Of a stretch of DNA of 64,000 bases, positions 29,499 to 56,875 are shown piece after piece; position 1 is the stretch's first letter; every line of letters starts with the position of its first letter. Source of the stretch: Apus apus (Eukaryota; Chordata; Aves; Apodiformes; Apodidae); NCBI RefSeq assembly GCF_020740795.1, contig NC_067282.1, positions 133,481,132 to 133,545,131 on the forward strand. The letters run 5' to 3'. The notes beneath the pieces are model-generated. The model was not told the DNA's origin and did not search any database. It saw only the letters and a list, made by a program, of their open reading frames with translations. A program made the translations under genes and the position numbers.

Positions 29499-31970
29499 GT
29501 ACTCCAGTGCTGTGCTTCACATTTTTCAAGAGTGCTTCCACAGGTGTGGCAGGAAATGCTGCCAGGTGGGGTACAGCTCTGGTGCACTGGATATTGCCTG
29601 TTTAACCAGTGGCAGTGTTGGGACTGCAGATGAGGGCTGCCCTGGGGAAGGGAAGGACTGGACTCTAGGTAACTGAGCCAGAGAGGGAAGAAAGCTAGAA
29701 AAAAAAACATATTCTGAACGCAGGAGGTTGGAGTATGAAGAAAAAAAAAGATCAGTCTCCCTATCTCCCTCTGCCCTTTGAGCCTGGCACCAGGAACCGT
29801 GTGCGAGAGGAAAGGCGCGGTGCCTTGTGTGGCACCTCTGTAGCCACTGGTACCGTTCCAGGTCTTGCTGCAACAAGCCAGCTTTCAAGGTAAGACCAAA
29901 CCAAGCCTGTTTTCATCATCACTGACAGAATTATGGAAGTAATTGTGAAGTTTTTTCACCCCTAGTGACTGAGCAGCTACAAAAAGGTAAGCTTTTAGCA
30001 GTCAGCAGAGTCCTTGGTCAAGTTCTTTCTGTTCTCTTGTTCTTCCCACTGAGCTATCTGCTTGTTAGTTACTTTCCATAATGGTAAAATTATTCAGCAT
30101 AGCATAGTGAAACAAGACAAGGTGGTTTGAGTATTTTAGATAAAATTAAGTTGAAGGCAGAAACCCGGAAGTTCTCACTTATAGGCAAAATGTGTAGTAT
30201 TAGTTGAATGAAAAAGCTTCTAGTCACATTCATGGAAGCAGACAGCACACACCGTTACAGCTTCATGAACTAAGCTGAACAACCCATTTGAAAACTCCAC
30301 CCAAATGTGCAAAGAAGTCATACGCTCACTGCTCAGCTGAGCACATCTTTGAATTTATTGATGTAAAGCAGGTAAAATTCTCAATCACAATATATAAAAA
30401 GTACTACTTATGTCATTCTTAAATTTGTGTAGCAATGGATCACACACACTACACACTTTGTGAACAGCCAGCAGATTTCTCAGGCTTTTGTTCCCTAAGA
30501 TTTGTTACATTCCTTGAGTAAAAAGCTACCTAAGTAATTGCTTGCAATGCACTAATTAAAAAAATAACAGTAAAAATCTAGTATAACTTTAGCCATGATT
30601 GGAAAGATAAAGCAATGATGAAGCTTAAGAACAGGGAAGTACAACTGTCCACAAGATTGAAAAGGCTGCAGGTGAGGATGCAACACCCTGACCTACTTTC
30701 ACAAATTATCATTCATTTAAAAATACCTTTTTTTTACCTCACATGAGGGCTGGGGGAAGAAGGGTAGCAGCAAGGCACATCTTACTCCTCCAGGCAAGAA
30801 CTCCAGGAGCAATGCAGGGCCAGCCATGAAAGTGCTTCTTTAGGTCAAAAAGAAACTGTATGTGGGATGGGGCTGCTCTGGGACATGGAGAAGTGCCTGA
30901 GTGTGACAGGAAGGAGGGGCAGGTATGTGTTTGTCCAGGAGAGCTCACAGATGTGATACCAAAGCCAGAGCTCGGGCAATTGAAGAGTGTGGCATTTCTA
31001 TTCAGGAATCATAAGGAGGCATTAATTCAGTTTTGATTTGAAATACCCTTTTCCCCTTATTTAGGAATTTCTGGGTTAATGCTGCAAAACAGCTGCTATG
31101 CTGCAGGGGTCCAGAGATACATGGCTCATATTGTGCCTCATTTGCAGCACCAAAGCTTGTCACATCACTTGTGGCATGATGAAGCTTTGTCTCAGTTCCT
31201 TAGCTCTCTTCCTACGGAGGAGTGCCCTTCCAGTCTTTACCAGTTCTGAGATGCCTCTATAAAGTGTGTGCTTTAACATCAGTTTTAAACTCTACTACAG
31301 GAAGGGACTCGTGGTATTGAGATGGTAGTAAGGCCTGACTTTCCAAAACCTGAGGTAAGCACAAAGAGACCAGTTCAAACTCCCATTCAGAGGCAGTACT
31401 GTTTTAACTGAAATCCAGGCTTTTCCTTTTTTTCTGAAAGATTTAAAAGTACAAAGGGAGCACCCATATTAGAACAGTTGTGGCCAGCTTGTCTGGTTCC
31501 ATTCACCTAGTAATTCAGAAAGCTCTGAGGTGCTATACTGAAGGGAAAAAGGGTAACATTTTTTGAGTAGAAGTGTAAAAACATGCAGCTGGAGAGAGAT
31601 CCTGAATGCAGACAGATCTGTAATGCCAGGGTCTGATTCATGCCTGATTGGGCTGGAGGCTTGATATGGAATTGACTTTATGCCTGTACTGGCTCTTGCA
31701 AATGGGGCCAATGAATGACAGAAATCCAGGCCCTGTGACAGTGCTGTACATCATCAGGCTCAGAGGGAGCTTTCAGGAAAAGATACCAGAAAATCGGTGT
31801 CCCGAGATGCTTCAGAAAGCTGTGATTATCAGCAGTTCATCTTCCTACTTCCTTGTGGAATCACCTAAGATACAGCCTCCTGAAATGCAACAACTTTCTA
31901 CTTATTTTAAGGAAACTGTGGTCAGACTTTTAACTCGTAAGGTACTCAGAGGGAAGCACAGAAGGAAGGC
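29499..31970. other. Intergenic / TTC38 3' UTR region
   Basis: Between the two convergent genes. Contains the 29,783-29,889 and 31,301-31,354 exon-like segments and, on the minus strand, the presumed TTC38 3' UTR. The plus-strand ORF at 31,648-31,986 is antisense to the TTC38 last exon and UTR. Confidence 0.4.
30354..30359 (-). terminator. Candidate polyadenylation signal of TTC38
   Basis: AATAAA on the minus strand, about 1.6 kb past the TTC38 stop codon. It is the only perfect signal I noticed in this stretch; use is unproven. Confidence 0.25.
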
Positions 31971-48330
<16,360 letters not shown>

Positions 48331-48505
48331 GATCCCCCGCAGGGCCCCGGGCACGGCGGCTCCGCGCCTCCCCGCGGCGGGAGGGGGAGGCCGGGCTGGG
48401 GCCGGGCCAGGAGCGGGCGGGGCCGCCGGAGGCCGCGGCTGCGGGCGCCGCTGCGGCGGGACTCGGCGCCGCTCGGGGCTCCTCGGGCCGTTGCCAGGGG
48501 CTGCT

Positions 48506-49190
48506 TCCCGGGAGGCAGCCCCGCTACCCTCCTCCTTCCCAGCACCGAGCACCAAGACACGCCAGCACCTGCTGTCTGTCGGACAGCCGACTTGCAACAG
48601 ACCTGTGCTACCGCTCGACTGAGCGCTACAGGCAGCGAGGGCTTCGCGTGGCTTCCCTGAGCACTGGGCAGACGCCTCAGGCAAGCCTTAGGCTCTCCTT
48701 TAAGGAAGCCTGACTTGCTGCACATCCTCAGCATCGGCTCCGCGCTCCTTAGAGCCCCTCAGCCTCTCCTGGAAGCTTCAGCCTCTTATCTTAACGACAC
48801 TGGCCTGCAGAATGGTGGAAATGCAACCCACGGGAGGCTGGCTCCCTTCCTGCAGTTCCTTCACCCTGCCGAGCAACTTCTGAGCCATTCCCACACCTCA
48901 GGCTCTGGGTGAGGTGGAGGTGGCCAGCATCTGCTTCCATGTTGATGGAGAGAGGTTTGAGGAATTGACAGAAAAACTACATCTACTCAATAGTATGCTG
49001 AGCCTAACTACAGGCAGAGAAACTCCCACCCATGTCAACCTTCACCCAGGGAAGATCAACAGGAAGACTTACTTTTTCAGGTACAACCACAGCCAGTTTT
49101 ACACAACCAAAGAAAGCAATAGCCCTGTTTCCACAGACGGCCCCAACACATGCACTGTGCTTTACCAACACAAGGACCTCTCCTGCTTAC
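48506..49190. other. Unique segment between TTC38 promoter and an LTR
   Basis: Not present in the second duplication unit. Moderately GC-rich. An open frame at 48,914-49,333 (139 codons, plus strand) encodes no domain I recognise and runs into the LTR. Confidence 0.4.
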
Positions 49191-49975
49191 TCTCCATAGA
49201 GTCTGTGGCTTTCCAGTGGTACAGGTTCAGTCAAGGTTTAACGCTGGGCCGGCAATTAAACAAAGGACAGATGCCCTCTGTTAGCCCCTCTCCCCTCCCC
49301 TACAGGGAAGGGAGAGAGAATGAGAAGGAATGATGGGTTAGAAACTAAAGTACACAGCTTCAATGAAACAACAGTGATGAAAAGGAAAATAATGAAATAT
49401 ATACAAATACATACAAAACAACAATCGCCCCCCGCCCCAGTAACACATCACCACAGAGGCTGCAGTGCAAGCCCTGGAAAAGTCTGGGACTCGACTCCTG
49501 GAGTCTGCAGCAGACCAGAGCTGGATTCAGGAATGCAAAAACTCAGGAACACACAGACCAGGATCAAAGGCAGATGAACAGATGGAATCATCCCAGAATG
49601 CTGGCCATGGATGAGGAGGAGTTGACACTTGTGATCCCTCAAATTTATACTAAGTATGATGCATATGTGATGGAATACTTTGATCAGTTTTGGTCACTTA
49701 TCAGATCTGATCTTCCCCAAAGGAGGGTTGCAAGTATGATCCCCTTACTCCCATCTATATCCGTCATAGAATAAGATGTCTTTCAGACCAAGTGGTGGCG
49801 TTGGTTCTGCATACCACTCTTAGCTGTAACTATAAACATCAAGCATTAGCAGTCCCAGAAGACGCAAACTGAGAAACATGCTGTTAATTTCAGCAAGTGC
49901 AGCTACTAAGAAGAGGCTTCACTGCAAGTAAAATTACAAGAAAATAAATTGGTTCTATCCTGGCTCAAACCAGGA
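49191..49975 (+). mobile_element. ERVL-type LTR between TTC38 and PKDREJ copy 1
   Basis: Recognised by the ERVL LTR wording: TTTAACGCTGGGCCGGCAATT, GGGAAGGGAGAGAGAATGAGAA, the TATGTGATGGAATACTTTGAT segment followed by CAGTTTTGGTCA, and a 3' end of ATCCTGGCTCAAACCAGGACA. The exact left border is uncertain. It lies in the space that would be the shared promoter region of the two head-to-head genes. Confidence 0.6.
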
Positions 49976-50324
49976 CAGTACATTAGTTATTCCCAAAAGG
50001 AACCTTTTTCTCATGGCGTGGCTCAGACGGACCCAAACTTAAGTTCACCGTCTGGAAAGTTCTTGTCTGGAAAACTTCAGAACCTGAAGGAATGTCTGCA
50101 AAAACGGTACCGTTCAGAAACCAGCACAACTGAGGAACATTAGTCCATTGGAGAACCTTCCTGGTCCCAGCAACTCAGAGAGCCCACCAAGTTCCAGAAA
50201 GATGAGAAGCAAGGCAGGTCCCCAAAACTGGAACAACCGCACATTGTCTGAAGAAGAGGCAAACATAAGGAATGACGCAAACACTGCAAAAGAAGATGTA
50301 AACAAAGTTTCCCACAACCTTCCT
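49976..50324. other. Unique segment before repeat block A copy 1
   Basis: About 350 bases without a recognised feature. The open frames here have no domain. Confidence 0.4.
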
Positions 50325-50755
50325 CTCTGACTCCAGAAATTGCTCTTGGCTGTGACGTTTCTTGCAGGAGAGGCCTTGGCTCTTCCTGCTGCTTCTCAGC
50401 AGCACCAAAGCCTCACCCTTTCTGCTGCTTTCGGGTGGGAGTTCAGTCATGGGACGTGAGGACTGTTTCTGTTTCGGTCCCTGTCAGCATCCCAGCTGGC
50501 TCTGAGGAGCCTGGGCTCTTGCCGGGCTGCTGCTGGCAGGGGCAGCTCTCCAGAGCTCTGGCGCTCACGAACCCCTAACAAACAGCCTGAGAAGAACCGC
50601 GATCAAGGGCCGGGACGAAAGCTCACGAACGCCTACTCAGGAACGAGCTCCTGCCGACAGATGTGGAACCCTGGCACTGGAGGCTGCAGATGAGCTCCAA
50701 CACAGCCTCCCCACACGGGGACGTCTCCCCGCGCCCTCCCCTCAGCCCCAGCCCC
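50325..50755. repeat. Repeat block A, copy 1 (upstream of PKDREJ copy 1)
   Basis: Matches 47,765-48,215 and 60,690-61,120. Begins at GTTTCCCACAACCTTCC, a start shared only with the 60,690 copy. Leads directly into the GC-rich PKDREJ promoter; the TTC38 exon 1 word (CTTGCAGTCCCGCAGCGGCG on the plus strand) is absent. Confidence 0.85.
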
Positions 50756-51087
50756 GCGCCCGCCCGCACTCCCCGCCGCGCCGCAGGCTGAGGCTCCGGC
50801 TGCCGCTGCGGGGGCACTCGGGGCCGCCCGGCAGCGCTCGGAGCCCGCTCGGGGCCTTTCGGAGGCGCTCGGGGCCGCTCGGCAGCGCTCGGAGCCCGCT
50901 CGGGGCCTTTCGGAGGCGCTCGGGGCCGCTCGGCAGCGATCGGAGCCCGCTCGGGGCCGTTCGGAGCCCGCTCGGAAGCGCTGGGGCCGTTGCCAGGGCC
51001 TGCGTTCCGCGTCCCTGTGTCTGGAATGCCCCAGGCCTTCCGCCGTCAGGGCGCACTCCCGTGGCTCTGCTCCCTCCTCCACCGCAA
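50740..51087 (+). promoter_or_regulatory. PKDREJ: CpG-rich promoter of PKDREJ copy 1
   Basis: Very CpG-dense stretch immediately upstream of the ATG at 51,088, including two units of a 51-base repeat. Assigned as the promoter from composition and position. Confidence 0.5.
50831..50955. repeat. 51-base GC-rich minisatellite, 2 full units plus partial
   Basis: The word GCAGCGCTCGGAGCCC recurs at 50,831 and 50,882, and as GCAGCGATCGG at 50,933: exactly 51 bases apart. The same repeat has five units at 61,220. Because 51 is a multiple of three, the repeat is open in several frames and creates spurious ORFs. Confidence 0.95.
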
Positions 51088-54000
51088 ATGGCGACGAAGG
51101 CGCTTTTTTTCCTGCTCCTGCAGCTGCTCAGCTGCTGCCTGCGGGGCTCGGGGGGCTCCTCGCCCCGTCTGCAGCCACCACCCCTGCGGGTCACCTGCCA
51201 GAGCCCTCCCGAACGCGTCTGGCAAGGGCAGGGTAACGAGCACCGGGTCTCCTGCCTGTGGAACAGCACCGTGAGGCTGCGGTACCAGCCCGCCCCGGGA
51301 GCGAGAGGCGAGGCCGAGAGGAAAGGGGGGCGGCCAGCACCCCCACCACACTGCTCCTGGTACCTGGGCTCAGCGTGGGTGAGGAACACCTCACGCTGGT
51401 CAGGCCAGGTCGTGCTGCAGACCAGCCTCCTGCCAGGAAGCGCTTGTCCCCCCGGGCCTTCCAGCCTCCTCAAGGTGCAGTGCTCATCTGCCTCATGCGC
51501 TGCCCCCGACTGCCTGCACCACAACGTCAGCGTCGAGATGCCTGCGCAGGAGATGCGGCTCCTCCAGAACAGCACCTGTGCCTACAGGGATCACACAAGA
51601 AACACCACACGTTTTGTCCATCGCGCCGCTTTCCCCTTGGGTCCAGAGGAACACATGGGGCTTGTGGCAAAAGGGAGTCGTACCAGGAGGGCTCTGCCAC
51701 CGGCTCTTCTAGGAGCCAGAGTCGACAATGCCGCGGCAAAAACCGCAGAAGCACCGGTGGCTTTCCAGAAAAACACCTGCTCTTCGCTGTCCGTGCGGAT
51801 TCACAGACCTAGAGTCCATGTCCCTATCTTGCGCTTAAAAAGGAAGTCAGCTTTTTTCTTCGTTGCTGATGTAGAAGTAAACTGCCCGGGTGGTATGCCT
51901 CTCAGGCCCCTGTGGCGAATCTACCCTGTTCCAGACACACAAACCATTCCAGACTGGAGCAAGCCAATGAACTTTCCTTTAATGTTCAGTACAGAAACGA
52001 TGCACATAACAGTTCCTGGTTATACTTTAGATTACGGGCTGTATCTGATTAATTTCACTGTCACCACGACCCCAACTATGTCCGCACCAATGCTCATGGA
52101 CTCAGATAAAGCTTATGTTCAGATTGAGAAAAGCGATCTAGAAGCAAATATTGCAGGAGGCACGTTCCGCAGAGTGGGCTTTTCTGATAATTGGACTCTT
52201 GATGGCTCCACATCCTTCGATCCTGATTCAGAGGAAGGACTCAAGGGAATCACATTTACTTGGTACTGCACTAAAGAGTTGTCAGATTATAAAACCATGC
52301 AACTCAGCCCTGGGAAGAAATGCCATGAGGCCCAGAGAGACTTGAAATGGATAACAGCTTCAGGCCCAGTTCAAGTGATGCCACCAGAGTCCCTCCCAGG
52401 AAACACCGTGTACTACTTCCGCCTCGTGGTTGAGAAGGATGGAAGGAGCAGTTATGCTGACCAAACTGTAAGAGTGCAGCCTGGCTCGCCACTCCTTCTG
52501 AATGTGATGTGCATTGAAAACTGTGGTAAAGCTCTCATTCCAACAGAGAGATTTATATTGTCTGGAAAGTGCCTCAACTGTAGAGCACACAGCCACCCAG
52601 CCTACTACTGGTCCCTTCTCGAAGACGACTTGACCGAAATTACTTTTGACTGGTCTTCCAGAACCTCCACAGGGAGGTTTGGGGCCTACCTGTCTATCCG
52701 TGCTCTCACCTTCACAAAGACTGCACGTGGATCCTACACGTTGGTGTTAAAAGTCACCACGCGGGACGGCAGGTCTGCAACCTCCAGACATGCATTTACG
52801 GTGACTTCACCTCCTAGGGCTGGCCACTGTAGCATCAACCCAAAGCAGGGTACAGCCTTTCTGACAAAATTTGTGGTTCAGTGCAGTGGGTTTTCTGACA
52901 GCAATTTACCCCTGATGTATAAAGTGATGGTAGCTTCCAACATACCCAAAACTACCAAAATAACTTCTGTGGAGGAAAATACATTTGGTGCCATTTTGTA
53001 CTTCGATTACGAACCTAAAACTCCTCCGTCTTTTCTCCCAGCTGCAGCGCCCTCTCAGAAGGACACCTTGACACTTTATGTTCAAGTCCACAACTCCCTT
53101 GGGGTGTTTACCCAAGTGACTTTATATGTTCGTGTAAAGAACCCAGCTAAGGGCCGAGCACCAGCTGTTGTGTACCGTCAGCTGCTGTCCTCCGTGACCG
53201 GTTTAAGCTCACCAATGACATCTTATCTCCAGAGTAAAGATTATTTTGGTGCAAATTATTTGGGTTACCTGGCAGCCTCCATCTTAAACTACATTAAAGC
53301 TGAACCAACTCTCAAGCACTCTAAGACTCAGCTTCGGGAAACCCTGATTGAAACAGCCCTGAATGTTTCCATGGAGAGCACGATAGAAATCAACCAAGTA
53401 GTTGCCGCTCTTTCTCTGGTCACAGAGGAAGCTGCTGAATTGAACAGCAGATCACAAGACCTTGCCATTAAGAAGCTGGCAGAAGCAACTAAAGTGCTCA
53501 AGAATAATGAGCCCCATTGGTCTGAGGAAGCCGAAATTCAGAGCACTGGAATATTAAGGTCCTTGTCCAACGTCCTGAGAGCTGCTCTTCTGCCTCGTCA
53601 GAACGTAAAAGCAAGTCGAATTAAAGACATTGTCTCCATCATGGAAAATGTGATGGAGGTAGTTTTCCAGGGCAAAGTCCCTGGAGAAACAGACACTCAT
53701 GTGGAAACAAAGAACTGGAATATCACGCTGAAGAAAGACGAAAGTAGGAACATTGCAGATTCTTTCTCTCCCCAAGACACCTGCAAGAACTGCTTTTATC
53801 CATCACTGAAGAAGGGGGGTGTTTCGGGAGTGCCCCACGATGCCGTGATTTCCACTGCCGTTTATGAGTTTGACGAAAACCCCTTCCCTTGGTTAGGTTC
53901 CACGTCAGAAATCGGAACAACGGTCTTGGGGTTCAAAATGGCAGAGACCAAGCCTAATGGGGAGCTACTAGGGATCATGCCTGAAGGAGCAGAAATTACT

Positions 54001-54717
54001 ATTGCTAGGAAAGACACGCAGTTTTCAACTTTTCAGCTAGCAATGGGACCCAATAAGAAACAAAATTCCACAACCGGACGATTTACTGTAGAAGTCAACA
54101 GAAATGCCAAGCACCTGTACTTCCAGATCCTGACCAAATTAAAAGTTGCCTTCAAGGTGCTAATCTTTAAGGGCACCAATGTCACTCACACTCATCCCAT
54201 AGCCTCCTTTGATGCTTTTCACAACATGCCAACAGTTGCAAGCAAAAATGAGACACCGATCATGGACTGTAACGTTAAGACTCCCTACATTGTCTGTCTC
54301 CCAGAGAGTATGCTGACAGACGCAGCTCAAGGAATCAAGACAGACACTTATAATGTCTCCATTGTCCTGCTGGCACCCTATGTTGTAAGGCATACGACCA
54401 AGAAACTGGTGAGCATTAATGTTTTTAGTGATCAGTGCATGTTTCTGGATGGGATTCAAAGTACCTGGAGAGAAGACACATGCAGGCTTGGCTCCTTGAC
54501 CGACTGGCAGAGGGTACACTGCATTTGCGATATGAAGCAGACTGAGTTCAACTACACTGCCCCAGAAGGATCCACGTTCAGCATCAGGTTCCTGGCAGCC
54601 AAAGTTCTCGTTACTCCCAAAAGAGTAGATCTGAGAAAAACCCTGACAGGACACAGACGTGAAAAACCAGTGAAATGCTTAGCAAGAAAAGGGAAGTGGA
54701 GCGACGGAAGCTTTTAA
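51088..54717 (+). CDS. PKDREJ: PKDREJ copy 1, single exon, ends before membrane segments
   Basis: ATG at 51,088 (context GCAAATGG) starts 1,209 codons. The frame is also open 27 bases upstream, but only this ATG gives a proper signal peptide, with ALFFLLLQLLSCCL as core. A Cys-rich N-terminal part is followed by the long REJ region (SFDPDSEEGLKGITFTWYC, RLVVEKDGRSSYADQTVRV, LSGKCLNCRAHSHPAYYW, YTLVLKVTTRDGRSAT) and, near residues 1,130-1,180, a GPS-like segment (CRLGSLTDWQRVHCICD). The human gene is also intronless and about 2,250 residues, continuing with PLAT and eleven membrane segments. Here the reading frame stops at 54,717 with no hydrophobic segment. PKDREJ is a sperm-associated polycystin-1 relative. 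As read, copy 1 would be secreted; it may equally be a truncated pseudogene. Confidence 0.85.
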   Translation: MATKALFFLLLQLLSCCLRGSGGSSPRLQPPPLRVTCQSPPERVWQGQGNEHRVSCLWNSTVRLRYQPAPGARGEAERKGGRPAPPPHCSWYLGSAWVRNTSRWSGQVVLQTSLLPGSACPPGPSSLLKVQCSSASCAAPDCLHHNVSVEMPAQEMRLLQNSTCAYRDHTRNTTRFVHRAAFPLGPEEHMGLVAKGSRTRRALPPALLGARVDNAAAKTAEAPVAFQKNTCSSLSVRIHRPRVHVPILRLKRKSAFFFVADVEVNCPGGMPLRPLWRIYPVPDTQTIPDWSKPMNFPLMFSTETMHITVPGYTLDYGLYLINFTVTTTPTMSAPMLMDSDKAYVQIEKSDLEANIAGGTFRRVGFSDNWTLDGSTSFDPDSEEGLKGITFTWYCTKELSDYKTMQLSPGKKCHEAQRDLKWITASGPVQVMPPESLPGNTVYYFRLVVEKDGRSSYADQTVRVQPGSPLLLNVMCIENCGKALIPTERFILSGKCLNCRAHSHPAYYWSLLEDDLTEITFDWSSRTSTGRFGAYLSIRALTFTKTARGSYTLVLKVTTRDGRSATSRHAFTVTSPPRAGHCSINPKQGTAFLTKFVVQCSGFSDSNLPLMYKVMVASNIPKTTKITSVEENTFGAILYFDYEPKTPPSFLPAAAPSQKDTLTLYVQVHNSLGVFTQVTLYVRVKNPAKGRAPAVVYRQLLSSVTGLSSPMTSYLQSKDYFGANYLGYLAASILNYIKAEPTLKHSKTQLRETLIETALNVSMESTIEINQVVAALSLVTEEAAELNSRSQDLAIKKLAEATKVLKNNEPHWSEEAEIQSTGILRSLSNVLRAALLPRQNVKASRIKDIVSIMENVMEVVFQGKVPGETDTHVETKNWNITLKKDESRNIADSFSPQDTCKNCFYPSLKKGGVSGVPHDAVISTAVYEFDENPFPWLGSTSEIGTTVLGFKMAETKPNGELLGIMPEGAEITIARKDTQFSTFQLAMGPNKKQNSTTGRFTVEVNRNAKHLYFQILTKLKVAFKVLIFKGTNVTHTHPIASFDAFHNMPTVASKNETPIMDCNVKTPYIVCLPESMLTDAAQGIKTDTYNVSIVLLAPYVVRHTTKKLVSINVFSDQCMFLDGIQSTWREDTCRLGSLTDWQRVHCICDMKQTEFNYTAPEGSTFSIRFLAAKVLVTPKRVDLRKTLTGHRREKPVKCLARKGKWSDGSF

Positions 54718-54719
54718 AA

Positions 54720-54725
54720 AATAAA
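54720..54725 (+). terminator. AATAAA just after the PKDREJ copy 1 stop
   Basis: The hexamer lies two bases after the TAA, in TTTTAAAAAATAAATAG. It could end a truncated transcript, but sequence this AT-rich also arises at a rearrangement border. Confidence 0.3.
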
Positions 54726-55530
54726 TAGTTTATTTATGAGCACTTATTTGAAACACAAGTATCAGAGAGTCCAGCTCTTTAGCACAAAATCTTTTCTCAC
54801 TCATATGACAAGATAAACCATTTTTCTCCCATTTATTTTTCTGTTCTTGAGCCCCAAATGTCGCCGAGGTCTCCTCTCAGGCTGCCTATAGAGTACCCTG
54901 GGAAAAAGGCCAGGCCCACTGGTTTTGGATGTTTTGCAGGTCAGAAGGTAAAACACCTGCCTGAGCCTTTGAAATACTGGTATTTCAAATAATTTTAGAG
55001 CATTACTAACCCCATGCCAGCGAGAGCCGGTACACACGGGAACTGGTGCCCGTTTCACAGAGGTGAAACACAAGGCGTTAGGTCGGGAGTTGGAGTAGAA
55101 CTCTCGCCTCTGGCAGAGCACAGGCTGAGGTAGGAGCAAAAATGGTCTGAAAACACTGACAAATCCTTCCTGCTCAGAGGATATGGGCTGAAAAAGACAG
55201 GACAAGGTAGCAAGTTGTAACCCAGCAATTTGAACACACAACTTCACAACACTGCTCTGCATTGGTATGCAGAAGGTTTTGTTACCCTGTCCCTTGGGAC
55301 TACAAATTCCCACTATATAGCCAGGGCGGTGGGAGGGGGCATTTATTAGTAGTCTTCTGTCTTGTAAAACTGTCCCTGCACACTGGTCACTGTGTGACCT
55401 CTTGTAAGGAAAGACTGTCCAAATCAGCTGGGAAGCCTGGTTGACTTGGTCAAAGCCCCCATTTCTTATTAATAAAGCTGAGGGCATCCTCCAGGCTGTT
55501 CAGCTGGAATACAAACAGACCACAGGACAT
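54726..55530. other. Sequence after PKDREJ copy 1, with a 228-codon antisense ORF
   Basis: A minus-strand frame at 54,801-55,487 is open for 228 codons. No domain is recognised and it has no splice or promoter context. The area may be leftover flanking DNA from the duplication breakpoint or an old repeat. Confidence 0.35.
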
Positions 55531-55534
55531 AGAT

Positions 55535-55588
<54 letters not shown>

Positions 55589-55596
55589 TAGATAGA
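55535..55596. repeat. (GATA)n(GACA)n microsatellite
   Basis: GATA units, then about ten GACA units, then GATA units again, without interruption. A compound tetranucleotide array, likely length-variable. Confidence 0.95.
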
Positions 55597-55689
55597 ATTA
55601 ATGTGCTTTGCTTAGAACGGGGCAAAATTCCTGAAGCACCTAAAGACGAGTCCCCTCTGCTCATTAACTCTGAAAACCAGGAATGGGTA

Positions 55690-56875
55690 TTAGCTAGGTG
55701 GGGCAAACCAGCCAAGCGTGTACAAAGGCGTGGAGCTTTGTGACTTTGGGGGGACAGCTCTGTGGGTATGCAAATCTCACCTTATGCCCAAAACCTTCAC
55801 TAAGTCTTATATCACCTTAGATATAAAGTGGGGTCACCTGTCTGACATCATTCCTATAGGCACTCCAAATCTAGGTATCATTTCTTTCAAAAGAATTTCA
55901 CTTACTTCCTTTTCCTCATTGGTGCAACATGGAAAGGCCTTAGGAAGTAGACCTTAGAAGGTATCTACTAACACCAACAAATACCTGTATCCATTTGGTG
56001 GTGGTAGTTAGAAAAAGTCAATTTGCCAATCGTCTCCCAGTGTATTTCCTCTTTTGACCTCTCCTGGTGGTGGCCCTTGCACGGCACTCTCCACCATCCA
56101 CTGTCTTGGTCCCATTAGGGGTACCTTGTGATGCTAAAAGCCCTCTTTCACTCCAGATAGCTCCAAGGAGGGACTGGAAAAAGGACTTCACTTCTCTTTT
56201 CCCTGTCGCACCAACAACTGGCATAGAAAACTTAAAGGTCCCTTGCAAGAGTTTCAAACAGAATAAGTAGCTCCTGTATCCTGTACCAAAAAATTAACCT
56301 TCTCCTTCCCCACCTTGATTGTAACCAGGGGCTCTCATGGGGAATTTAATTCCACCCCTGGTTCCCATCAATCTGAGTCTCTATCATGTCAGGGTCACCA
56401 ATCTATTGCCAGTATTTCAGAGACAGGATCTAATTTAGACCTAGAGGGGCCTGTTCTGCCAGAGGTTCTGCCAGGGATCTGGGGACAATCCCTTTTCCAG
56501 TGCCCTCCTTGATTACAATGTACACACTGTTTGAACCCTGCCAGGGCTCGATTTGTGCAACCCCTCATAGACAATGATCTTGCATATCTTACTTTGCCCT
56601 GGCCTCTGCTTTTTGTTTGCAATGACTCCTGCAATCTGACTCTGTTATGCAGGGCTGACTGACCTATAAACAGCATGATAAACATCTTTTGGTTAGCTTC
56701 AAGGTCCAAATCTATTCATTTTCTAGCAGTCTCAGAGAACCTCTCAAAAGAGATTGAAAGTTCCTTGTCAGACCCCTGTCTAATCTCACACAAAAGGTTT
56801 GTTTTGTTTTTCTGTTGATGAGTCCTATGCCTAACCCCGTACAAGATTAATTGGTGATATCACTTAAGTCTGTGA
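55690..56875 (-). mobile_element. Class I (gammaretrovirus-like) retrovirus fragment, gag-protease-integrase
   Basis: On the minus strand: the end of capsid, a nucleocapsid with one CCHC knuckle (CVHCNQGGHWKRDC, in the 56,395-56,709 frame), a protease with DTGAT at about 56,275, and then directly an integrase core with GDDWQIDF, LVDTF and IPRFGVP wording (55,780-56,060). Reverse transcriptase and RNase H are missing between protease and integrase. Several stops and frameshifts are present. No LTRs are visible. A single zinc knuckle and this integrase wording indicate a gammaretrovirus-like (class I) element. Confidence 0.8.

Noticed and set aside
49574-49774. Short ORF between TTC38 and PKDREJ
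   Set aside because: Lies inside the ERVL-type LTR; no protein features.
51258-51812. 184-codon plus-strand ORF, also at 61,790-62,344
   Set aside because: Out-of-frame shadow of the PKDREJ coding sequence, conserved only because the two copies are near-identical.
55535-55596. Possible CRISPR-like array
   Set aside because: It is a simple GATA/GACA microsatellite without spacers, in a vertebrate genome.
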